Part shown: piece by piece, positions 1 through 5,088 of the stretch
How the letters are laid out: each line of letters starts with the position of its first letter
Numbering within the stretch: the first letter of the stretch is position 1
Assembly: GCA_003513015.1 (NCBI GenBank)
Contig: DOTA01000059.1
Coordinates: forward strand, 608-6,698
Source: Chloroflexota bacterium
GTDB lineage: Bacteria > Chloroflexota > Anaerolineae > Anaerolineales > UBA11858
Direction: 5' to 3'
DNA: 6,091 nt
The notes under the pieces: model-generated
Seen by the model: only the letters and a program-made list of their open reading frames with translations
Told to the model about the DNA's origin: nothing
Databases searched by the model: none
Made by a program: the position numbers and the translations under genes

Positions 1-1143
1 CTCAAAGCCCTGATTGCCGCCCTCGAATCTCAGAAAAAGCACTATGCCCTGGCCTCCCCCACGGGACGGGCCGCCAAGCGTCTCTCCGAAGCCACCGACC
101 GCCCCGCCAGCACGATTCACCGTTTGCTGGGGTTTTCCCCCGTGGAGGGTTTTACCTATAACCCAGAGAATCCTCTGCCCGTGGATTTTCTGGTGATTGA
201 TGAAGCCTCCATGCTTGATCTGATTTTGGCGAATAATCTACTCAAAGCGCTGAAACCGGGTACACATCTGCTGCTGGTCGGCGATGTCGATCAACTGCCC
301 TCGGTGGGTGCCGGCGATGTGCTGCGGGATGTGATCGCCAGCGGCACGGTGCCAGTCACATGTTTGACGCAAATTTTCCGGCAGGCGGCGGATTCGCTGA
401 TTATCACCAACGCTCACAAAATCAATCGCGGGCAAATGCCGGAGTTTTCAGTTGCTTTGCCCCCCTCTCCCAACAGGAGAGGGGCTGGGGGTGAGGGGGG
501 TGATTTTTTCCTGTTCCCCGCGGAAGATGCCGCCAGCGCGGCTGATTGGGTAGTGGAGGTGGTTACAGAGCGCATCCCGGCAAAGTTTGGTTTTGATCCG
601 GTGCGCGAAATCCAGGTTTTGGCCCCGATGTATCGCGGGGGTGCGGGGGTCAGCAGCCTCAACGAGCGGTTGCAAGAAAAATTAAACGGGAGCAACCCCA
701 AATTCCCGGAAAAACGATTGTTTGGCATCACCTTCCGCGTCGGCGACAAAGTCATGCAAATCCAGAACAATTACGATAAAGAGGTTTTTAATGGGGATAT
801 TGGGTATATTTCAGGGATTGATCTGGTGGAGCATACGCTGACCGTGGCGGTAGATGGCCGCTCGGTGGATTATGATTTTACCGAGGCCGATCAACTGGTG
901 CTGGCTTACGCCGTAACGGTGCACAAATCGCAGGGCAGCGAGTTCCCAGTGGTGGTAGTGCCGCTGGTAACGGCGCATTATTTGATGTTGCAACGCAATT
1001 TGCTGTATACGGCGATCACGCGGGCCAAAAAGTTGTGCGTGCTGGTGGGCAGCCGCCGGGCGATTGGCATGGCGGTGAATAATAACAAGGAGGCGAAGCG
1101 TTACACCGCGCTGGACTGGCGCTTGCAAAACGTGGGGGCGTAA
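1..1143 (+). CDS. recD2: RecD2-like ATP-dependent DNA helicase (SF1B), C-terminal part
   Basis: The gene enters from the left edge already in frame and ends at TAA 1141-1143, giving 380 visible codons; the N-terminal part and the Walker A loop lie outside the window. Superfamily 1 motifs appear in order, numbered from the first visible codon: motif Ia ASPTGRAAKRL (about 18-28), Walker B DEAS (67-70), motif III GDVDQLPSV (94-102), motif IV QIFRQ with the arginine at 127, an SH3-like segment starting RVGDKVMQIQNNY (246-258), motif V-like TVHKSQGSEF (306-315), and motif VI YTAITRAKK (336-344). This is the RecD/RecD2 helicase core, which unwinds DNA 5' to 3' using ATP. RecD2 proteins act without RecBC, and the TVHKSQG motif with its inserted SH3 fold is typical of them. 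Whether this is RecD2 or another RecD-like helicase cannot be settled without the N-terminus. The oddity is a 14-residue low-complexity insert (about 154-167) caused by a repeat element. The motifs on both sides are intact and in frame, so the protein is probably functional. Confidence 0.93.
   Translation, partial: LKALIAALESQKKHYALASPTGRAAKRLSEATDRPASTIHRLLGFSPVEGFTYNPENPLPVDFLVIDEASMLDLILANNLLKALKPGTHLLLVGDVDQLPSVGAGDVLRDVIASGTVPVTCLTQIFRQAADSLIITNAHKINRGQMPEFSVALPPSPNRRGAGGEGGDFFLFPAEDAASAADWVVEVVTERIPAKFGFDPVREIQVLAPMYRGGAGVSSLNERLQEKLNGSNPKFPEKRLFGITFRVGDKVMQIQNNYDKEVFNGDIGYISGIDLVEHTLTVAVDGRSVDYDFTEADQLVLAYAVTVHKSQGSEFPVVVVPLVTAHYLMLQRNLLYTAITRAKKLCVLVGSRRAIGMAVNNNKEAKRYTALDWRLQNVGA
461..501. 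repeat. Palindromic C-rich/G-rich interspersed repeat inside the helicase gene
   Basis: Positions 462-470 (CCCCTCTCC) and 476-484 (GGAGAGGGG) form a perfect 9-bp inverted repeat around the loop CAACA (471-475). A G-rich tail, CTGGGGGTGAGGGGGG, follows at 485-500. I recall repeats of this form, a CCCTCTCC stem followed by CTGGGGGTGAGGG, as dispersed multicopy elements in Chloroflexota and some other bacteria; that is memory, not a search. Here it adds about 42 bases, a multiple of three, encoding PPSPNRRGAGGEGG between the post-motif-IV helix (NAHKINRGQMP) and a DFFLFPA strand, so the reading frame survives. The exact borders are uncertain because the flanks may hold target duplications too short to see. 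Confidence 0.75.
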
Positions 1144-1160
1144 TTTTCCAAAATTCCTAC

Positions 1161-1189
1161 TTGCCATTTTATCGGCACCGTGCTATAAT
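1161..1189 (+). promoter_or_regulatory. Near-consensus sigma-70 promoter with extended -10
   Basis: TTGCCA at 1161-1166 (five of six to TTGACA) and TATAAT at 1184-1189 (perfect) are separated by 17 bp, the optimal spacing. TG at 1181-1182 makes an extended -10 (TGCTATAAT). The predicted transcription start is near 1195-1196, giving a leader of about 35 nt before the ATG at 1230. It begins 18 bases after the helicase stop codon, so the small gene downstream should have its own transcript. Site identified by eye only. Confidence 0.8.
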
Positions 1190-1229
1190 TAGAACATAAG
1201 TTCCAAAATAAGCAATTTGGAGGTGCCTG

Positions 1230-1523
1230 ATGGATATCGGAATGCTTTGGTTCGATAACGACAAACAAGTTGATTTACGATCAAAAATCGAGCGTGCCGC
1301 GGCGTATTACCGCGACAAGTATGGGAAGGCTCCCAACTTGTGCTTTGTTCACCCCTGCATGATTCCCGCCAACCCCGGAGAATCAATCTCAAGTGCTGTC
1401 AGCCAAAGTGCTGAAAAATCACAAATCCAAGAACAGGGCGTTGAAATCCGCACCTCGAATACCATGCTCCCCAATCACTTCTGGATTGGGATCAACCGCC
1501 GGGAATCTACATCGGCCCTGTAA
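1230..1523 (+). CDS. Small conserved-looking protein of unknown function (97 aa)
   Basis: I do not recognise a named family with certainty. The ATG at 1230 is supported by a strong ribosome binding site, GGAGG at 1219-1223, six bases upstream, and by the promoter at 1161-1189. The stop is TAA 1521-1523. The protein opens with MDIGMLWFDND, followed by a charged helix (about residues 15-33, KIERAAAYYRDKYGKAP), then a strand ending in LCFVHPCM, a polar serine/glutamine-rich stretch (about 52-68), and a C-terminal strand-like TMLPNHFWIGI. There is no signal peptide or membrane segment, so it is probably cytoplasmic. The WFDND opening, the HPCM box and the LPNHFWIG box look like conserved blocks, and small proteins with similar blocks are familiar from Chloroflexota, but no function can be given. 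The gene has its own promoter and sits between the helicase and a hairpin at 1561-1589, so it is probably monocistronic. Confidence 0.75.
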   Translation: MDIGMLWFDNDKQVDLRSKIERAAAYYRDKYGKAPNLCFVHPCMIPANPGESISSAVSQSAEKSQIQEQGVEIRTSNTMLPNHFWIGINRRESTSAL

Positions 1524-1560
1524 CCTGGCGGCATCTGTTTTCTTCCCCCCCTCCTCACCG

Positions 1561-1589
1561 GATCCGGGCACGGCGACTGTGCCCGGATC
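1561..1589. terminator. Candidate shared terminator hairpin between convergent genes
   Basis: GATCCGGGCAC (1561-1571) and GTGCCCGGATC (1579-1589) form a perfect 11-bp inverted repeat with a 7-base loop. It lies between the stop of the plus-strand small gene (1523) and the stop of minus-strand holA (1595), the expected place for a two-way terminator. Only a short TTT run follows on the plus strand (1594-1596) and no T tract follows on the minus strand, so efficient intrinsic termination is uncertain. It could instead act as a 3' end stabiliser. Confidence 0.55.
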
Positions 1590-1594
1590 TGCGT

Positions 1595-2593
1595 TTAAAC
1601 GGTCAGAGCAGCCACCAGGGTTTCCAGGGCTACATCCCCTTCGGTTTGCCCGGTTTTGATGGCCTCGTCAATCTCCAAGAGCTTGTGATAAATCGTTTCT
1701 AATTGGGGCAATGAGAAGTTACGCACCTGCCCCATCAGTTTTTGCACCACAAAGGGATGTATTTTTAGGGTGGAAGCGATTTCTTGTTCTCGGTTGCCAG
1801 CGTCAATGAGTTCGCGGGTTTGCAGCAGCAGGCGGAACTGGCGCGTGACCATGCCAAACAAACGCAGAGGATCATCTTCTGCCAACAAACGGTGCAGCAA
1901 GCGCAGGGCTTCGCGCCCGTTACGCGCTCCCAGAGCATCAACCATCTCAAAAACACTAGTTTCTCCGGCATAAGCTACGAGATGTTCGACATCATCCGGC
2001 TCTACAGGGCGTTGGTAATTGACATACGCCAGCAGTTTCTCGATCTCCTGCGCGGCCAGACGGGGATCGTCACCCACATAAATCCCCAACAAAGCTGCGG
2101 CTTGCAGGTTAAACTCACCACCACTCTCTTTAGCCTTTTGGCGAATCCAATTCGCCATTTGCGGGCCTTTAGGCAGGGAATACTCGCGCACGTAGGCTTT
2201 ACCAGCCTGTCCGGCAGCCCACTTTTCGAGCCAATGGGTTTTGCCGCTACGCCGCCCGCGGGCATCCAGCAACGGGCTGCTGATCCGCACCGCCAGCGCG
2301 GTTGTGGCAGGGGTTTCTTCCATAATCTTTTTGAATTTATCCCGGTCGGCGTTGGTCTTGAGCGAACCCAGGGGATCGGTCAGCACTACCAGCCGCCGCT
2401 CCGCAAGAAACGGCAGCGAACGCGTCGCCCGTACCAGATCATCCAAATTCAGGTTGCGGCCTTCCAGGCGGGTGGTGTTCATCTCCGCGGTGGTGGCATC
2501 CCCCATTTGGGCGCGGATGCTATTAACGGCTTCCCCCAGGGCAAATTCGTCATCCCCGTGAAAGATGTAAACAACCGGCTTGCTGGCGCTCAT
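1595..2593 (-). CDS. holA: DNA polymerase III subunit delta
   Basis: This encodes a 332-residue protein, close to the usual length of about 340 for the delta subunit of the clamp loader. Delta opens the beta sliding clamp so the clamp-loader complex can place it on primed DNA. Visible features are the N-terminal YIFHGDDEFALGEAV block (about 9-23, the family's degenerate nucleotide-fold start), the SLPFLAERRLVVLTD strand region (59-73) that follows the clamp-contacting element, the lid region with DDPRLAAQEIEKLLAYV (175-191) and DVEHLVAYAGETSVFEMVDAL (201-221), and a C-terminal helical collar with LRLFGMVTRQFRLLLQ (243-258) and a late TEGDVALETLVAAL (317-330). The ATG (2593-2591, complement) is one base after the stop of the upstream DUF6391-like gene. 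The modest ribosome binding site AGGG (2602-2599) lies inside that gene's last codons, so translation is probably coupled. The stop at 1597-1595 is six bases beyond a hairpin shared with the convergent gene. Confidence 0.92.
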   Translation of the reverse strand: MSASKPVVYIFHGDDEFALGEAVNSIRAQMGDATTAEMNTTRLEGRNLNLDDLVRATRSLPFLAERRLVVLTDPLGSLKTNADRDKFKKIMEETPATTALAVRISSPLLDARGRRSGKTHWLEKWAAGQAGKAYVREYSLPKGPQMANWIRQKAKESGGEFNLQAAALLGIYVGDDPRLAAQEIEKLLAYVNYQRPVEPDDVEHLVAYAGETSVFEMVDALGARNGREALRLLHRLLAEDDPLRLFGMVTRQFRLLLQTRELIDAGNREQEIASTLKIHPFVVQKLMGQVRNFSLPQLETIYHKLLEIDEAIKTGQTEGDVALETLVAALTV

Positions 2594-2594
2594 T

Positions 2595-3128
2595 TTAGCC
2601 CTGTGTGATCACCCGGTGGGCTTTGAGTTTGCCACGTTGTGTGGGGGTAATCTCAACCACGTTGAGTTCCCCCGGAACACCGGAAGTAGTGAAATATTTT
2701 TGCACAAACAAGCCTACGGGCTGGGCAAAGATCAGGGCAATCGTCGCCAGGGAGGCGGCCAGGGCCAGCCGATCCAGCTTATCACGCTTGCGCGGGCCAA
2801 CCCCTAACATGGCCGCGGCCCCGGCCACGCCAGCCATCGTGCCGGCCGTAGCGAAGTTCGTGCCACAGTTGGGATGCACCGCCAGGTTAGATTCGCCAGC
2901 TTGCATGCGCTGAAGCGCCTCATCCACGGCGGAGGCCACTTCTTCGGTGGATAAATCGCCGATCAGCCAGAATCCTTTATTATCGGAGTGGCCTGCCATG
3001 TTTTTGCCGGGGTAGCGTTTTGCCAGAACATGCAAAGTGGCATGTTCCAGCCCGTGATTGCGGCGCACGCGTGCCAGCCAGGGAATCTTTTCAAAAGATT
3101 GATAAGCCGCTGAATTTAACAGGGTCAT
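2595..3128 (-). CDS. DUF6391-like membrane protein with an HXXEH motif
   Basis: This encodes 177 residues. The start at 3128-3126 (complement) is chosen because GGAGG (3138-3134) lies five bases upstream and a -10 box lies just beyond; a longer reading frame upstream runs through the promoter region and is not credible. The sequence RVRRNHGLEHATLHVLAKRY (about 20-39), a GHSDNKGFWLIGDLSTEEV segment (46-64), and NLAVHPNCGTN (81-91) match my memory of the DUF6391 family of Chloroflexota and Cyanobacteria; no biochemical function is known to me. Two hydrophobic segments are likely membrane helices (about 92-111 and 120-144). The soluble N-terminal part carries H25-x-x-E28-H29, plus H33, H47, H85 and C88, which could bind a metal. 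HXXEH is also the inverted zinc motif of M16 peptidases, but no other M16 feature is seen. The gene is followed one base later by holA, so both probably share one transcript from the divergent promoter region. Confidence 0.82.
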   Translation of the reverse strand: MTLLNSAAYQSFEKIPWLARVRRNHGLEHATLHVLAKRYPGKNMAGHSDNKGFWLIGDLSTEEVASAVDEALQRMQAGESNLAVHPNCGTNFATAGTMAGVAGAAAMLGVGPRKRDKLDRLALAASLATIALIFAQPVGLFVQKYFTTSGVPGELNVVEITPTQRGKLKAHRVITQG

Positions 3129-3155
3129 TTTGACCTCCAATTTTTGTTTGCCTGG

Positions 3156-3161
3156 ATTATA
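3156..3161 (-). promoter_or_regulatory. -10 box of the leftward DUF6391-holA transcript
   Basis: The minus strand reads TATAAT across 3161-3156, a perfect -10. The predicted start is near 3149, giving a leader of about 21 nt that contains the GGAGG at 3138-3134. No good -35 is found at 16-18 bp (the minus strand is GC-rich there) and there is no TG extension, so an activator may be needed or the promoter may be weak. Confidence 0.6.
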
Positions 3162-3167
3162 CCCGCG

Positions 3168-3197
3168 TTGCCGCCCTGCGGCCTGCCAGAGTATAAT
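3168..3197 (+). promoter_or_regulatory. Promoter of the rightward EthD-YbaK-TPR-M23-SDR operon
   Basis: TTGCCG at 3168-3173 (four of six to consensus) and a perfect TATAAT at 3192-3197 are 18 bp apart. With normal spacing the transcript starts at 3204-3205, and the A of the ATG codon is at 3205, so the mRNA is probably leaderless. The -35 box falls only six bases beyond the -10 of the opposite promoter, so the two core promoters overlap. Confidence 0.65.
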
Positions 3198-3204
3198 GGG
3201 AGCC

Positions 3205-3543
3205 ATGTATAAGCTCATCATTCTCATTCCTCCCGTAGCGGAAGGCCTCGCGCTGGATGAAGGCTGGCCCGAATTTTTACATAATGCCGAACGCATGCCC
3301 GGCCTGTTGCGCGAAGCCAGCATCCGAGTCACCGCCCAGCTTTTTGGCGATCATCCCGTGAGCACGCTGCACGAACTTTTCTTTGCCGATCAAACCGCCC
3401 TACAAGCCGCTATGAGTTCGCCCGAAGGGCTAGCCGCCGGGCAGATTTTGCAGCAGATCACTCGGGGACAGATGACCCTATTGATTGCCGAACACCGCGA
3501 GGATGAGGCCGAAAATTTGCGGCAGTACCGTCAAGATGAGTGA
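3205..3543 (+). CDS. EthD-like dimeric alpha/beta-barrel protein
   Basis: This encodes 112 residues. The start at 3205 is preferred because the opening MYKLIILIP is the usual first strand of this fold and because the promoter -10 ends only seven bases before it; in-frame upstream ATGs at 3130 and 3196 fall in or before the promoter. The pattern of a first strand, then DEGWPEFLHNAERMPGLLREA (about 18-38), a middle strand, FFADQTALQAAMSSPEGLAAGQIL (about 61-84), and a final strand GQMTLLIAEH fits the EthD family of small ferredoxin-like proteins that dimerise. EthD itself was found in an ether-degradation cluster in Rhodococcus, but most members have no known reaction, so none is claimed here. 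No ribosome binding site would be present in a leaderless mRNA. The last eight bases overlap the start of the YbaK-type gene. Confidence 0.78.
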   Translation: MYKLIILIPPVAEGLALDEGWPEFLHNAERMPGLLREASIRVTAQLFGDHPVSTLHELFFADQTALQAAMSSPEGLAAGQILQQITRGQMTLLIAEHREDEAENLRQYRQDE

Positions 3544-4024
3544 ACCCCTGACCCCCAAAGATTTACAGGCCTTTATGGATCAGGCTGGCATTGCGGGTGA
3601 GATTCTGATCCTGGAGGTACCCACCCCCACAGTGGAGGCCGCGGCCCAGGCCGTGGGCGTGCCGCCCAGCCAGATCGTTAAATCGGTGCTGTTTACGTTG
3701 CCCACGGAAAGCGTGCTGACCATCTCGTGCGGCGATCAACTCGTGGAGCGGCGTGTGATCGCCGACCTGTACGGAGTGGGGCGCAAACGGGTCAAGCTGG
3801 CAACCCCGGAAGTGGTTTTACAGTTAACGGGATATCCTGTTGGCACGGTGCCGCCCTTTGGGCATCGGGAGCAACTGCGAACCCTGGTTGATCCGCGGGT
3901 GCTGGTATGGTCAGAGGTCTTCGCGGGGGGCGGGGCACATAATGCCCTGGTGCAGCTTTATCCGCAAGATATTCTCAAAGTCACCAAAGCTGAAATCGTC
4001 GATCTGCACACCAGACCGGCATGA
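3536..4024 (+). CDS. YbaK/EbsC-type aminoacyl-tRNA deacylase
   Basis: This encodes 162 residues, the normal size for a free-standing domain of the INS/YbaK superfamily. These cytoplasmic enzymes hydrolyse amino acids wrongly attached to tRNA, such as Cys or Ala on tRNA(Pro). Family marks are the conserved lysine K49 in SQIVKSVLF (45-53), the CGDQLVERRVI segment (65-75), GTVPPFGH (103-110), and the GGGAHN loop (131-136) near the C-terminus. The ATG at 3536 lies eight bases inside the end of the EthD-like gene (stop 3541-3543), and no clear ribosome binding site precedes it, so translation probably depends on ribosomes finishing the upstream gene. A longer frame upstream of this ATG only shadows the EthD gene. 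Which misacylated tRNA it corrects cannot be read from the sequence; subfamilies differ in substrate, so no gene symbol is given. Confidence 0.9.
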   Translation: MSEPLTPKDLQAFMDQAGIAGEILILEVPTPTVEAAAQAVGVPPSQIVKSVLFTLPTESVLTISCGDQLVERRVIADLYGVGRKRVKLATPEVVLQLTGYPVGTVPPFGHREQLRTLVDPRVLVWSEVFAGGGAHNALVQLYPQDILKVTKAEIVDLHTRPA

Positions 4025-4040
4025 AAGATCAGAGAGAACG

Positions 4041-5045
4041 ATGGAAAATTCCCACGAGCAAACCGCATTAGCAATGTCAAAAACATCCCAAAAGAATCCA
4101 CAAACTCGGGTAGAAACCCTGCGAAGTTTGCTGAATGAGTTGCAATTGCAAGTGGTCAAACTTGCGGAACATTGCCCTCCAGACCCCCAGCAGATTTTGA
4201 TAAAACTGGACGAGGCAGCGGATTTATTGGAGGCCCTGCAGCAAGCCGGGGGTGCCGCCAGCGGCGAGAAAAGCCTTTATGAAACCATTTTGGCGCAGCT
4301 CCAAAAGCAGCGCAAACGCTTTTTAGGTTGCCTTGGCGGGGAGCAAAAACTGGCCGAATTGCGAGCGCTGCGCCAGCCGCCCGCCGATCACTGGTGGTGG
4401 TTTGTCGATCAAGCCCTGGCCTCCGAACGACAGCAAACGAGGCGCCGCAGATTAATCACCTTGGGGATTGGCGCGCTGGTTTTGATGGTTTTAACGATTT
4501 TATACCGGCAGTTTTTAGCGCCCGACCCGGCCCTCCAAGCCAGCATTGGCTACCAAACCCTGGCCGAAAATCTTTTAGTGGAAGGCCGTTACGAAGAGGC
4601 GCTGGTACAGACCAATCTGGCAATTGAATCCTGGCCCGATAGCCCCAATTTGTACGCGCTGCAAGGGGTCGTCTACCACATGATGGATGAACCCGAAAAA
4701 GCGGCCCAAAGCTTTGAAACCGCCAAAGCGGGTTATCCCGATGAGGTTTCTTTCTATGTGGAGCGCGCCCAATTCTATCTGATGGCCGGGCAAGCCGAAT
4801 TAGCCTTAGCCGATGCGGAGGCCGCGCTGGCGCTTAACCCGGATTCAGCCATCAGCTTGCTTCAAAAAGCGCAGGCCTACGAGGCCCTGGGTGACCGCGA
4901 AATGGCCCTCGATACCTATCAACTGGCGGCGGATACAGCTGATCGCATCGGTGATGCCCGCTTGCAGGTGATTGTGCGTATGAATATGGGGCAGTTAATG
5001 CAATCCATGCCGGCCTTGCCGCAAGAGATCACGCCCACACCGTAG
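4041..5045 (+). CDS. Membrane-anchored tetratricopeptide repeat (TPR) protein
   Basis: This encodes 334 residues. The start at 4041 has only a weak AGAGAG sequence before it and lies 16 bases after the deacylase stop; a second in-frame ATG at 4074 has no better site. The N-terminal part (about 1-136) is soluble and helical and ends in a tryptophan-rich HWWWF patch (117-121). A basic run QQTRRRR (131-137) precedes one membrane helix (about 138-156). The C-terminal part holds about four TPR units: roughly 168-201 (YQTLAENLLVEGRYEEALVQ), 202-235, 236-269 (FYLMAGQAELALADAEAAL) and 270-303. By the positive-inside rule the basic residues face the cytoplasm, putting the TPRs outside. TPRs bind other proteins, so this is probably an envelope scaffold, plausibly for the M23 peptidase encoded next. 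The family of the N-terminal module is not recognised, and no catalytic residues are seen. Confidence 0.82.
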   Translation: MENSHEQTALAMSKTSQKNPQTRVETLRSLLNELQLQVVKLAEHCPPDPQQILIKLDEAADLLEALQQAGGAASGEKSLYETILAQLQKQRKRFLGCLGGEQKLAELRALRQPPADHWWWFVDQALASERQQTRRRRLITLGIGALVLMVLTILYRQFLAPDPALQASIGYQTLAENLLVEGRYEEALVQTNLAIESWPDSPNLYALQGVVYHMMDEPEKAAQSFETAKAGYPDEVSFYVERAQFYLMAGQAELALADAEAALALNPDSAISLLQKAQAYEALGDREMALDTYQLAADTADRIGDARLQVIVRMNMGQLMQSMPALPQEITPTP

Positions 5046-5088
5046 AAAGACCTTCCAAAACCAGGGCAGCTTTCTCGAACAGAACCCG

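Noticed and set aside
1142..1155. AATTTT-CC-AAAATT palindrome right after the helicase stop, as a possible terminator.
   Set aside because: All A/T, two-base loop and no following T tract; it would not form a stable hairpin.
1192..1203. GAAC-ATAA-GTTC hairpin at the predicted 5' end of the small-gene mRNA.
   Set aside because: Only four base pairs; too short to claim regulation.
1541..1560. C-rich tract (TCTTCCCCCCCTCCTCACC) as a second, decayed copy of the repeat found in the helicase gene.
   Set aside because: Similarity is limited to low-complexity C runs plus CTCACC on the opposite strand; no stem is present, so it cannot be told from chance.
1393..1659. Alternative reading frame overlapping the small gene and running into the holA end.
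   Set aside because: No ribosome binding site, crosses the terminator hairpin and overlaps holA antisense; a chance frame. I also considered whether the serine/glutamine-rich middle of the small gene reflects a double frameshift, but both flanking blocks are in the same frame and nothing forces that reading.
1784..2608. Long 274-codon plus-strand frame opposite holA.
   Set aside because: It is the antisense shadow of a well-supported holA gene; its translation has no recognisable motifs and no ribosome binding site.
3026..3047. Perfect 8-bp inverted repeat GAACATGC ... GCATGTTC with a 6-base spacer, resembling an operator.
   Set aside because: It lies inside the DUF6391-like coding region over the conserved HATLHVLA codons, the spacing does not match known LexA boxes, and an 8-bp match at some spacing is expected by chance in a window this size.
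3130..3204. Upstream extension of the EthD-like gene to an ATG at 3130.
   Set aside because: The extra 25 residues cover both promoters and do not resemble the family, whose first strand begins at MYKLIIL.
3129..3332. Upstream extension of the DUF6391-like gene to 3332 on the minus strand.
   Set aside because: It would overlap the EthD-like gene and the promoter region; the GGAGG and -10 box both support the start at 3128.
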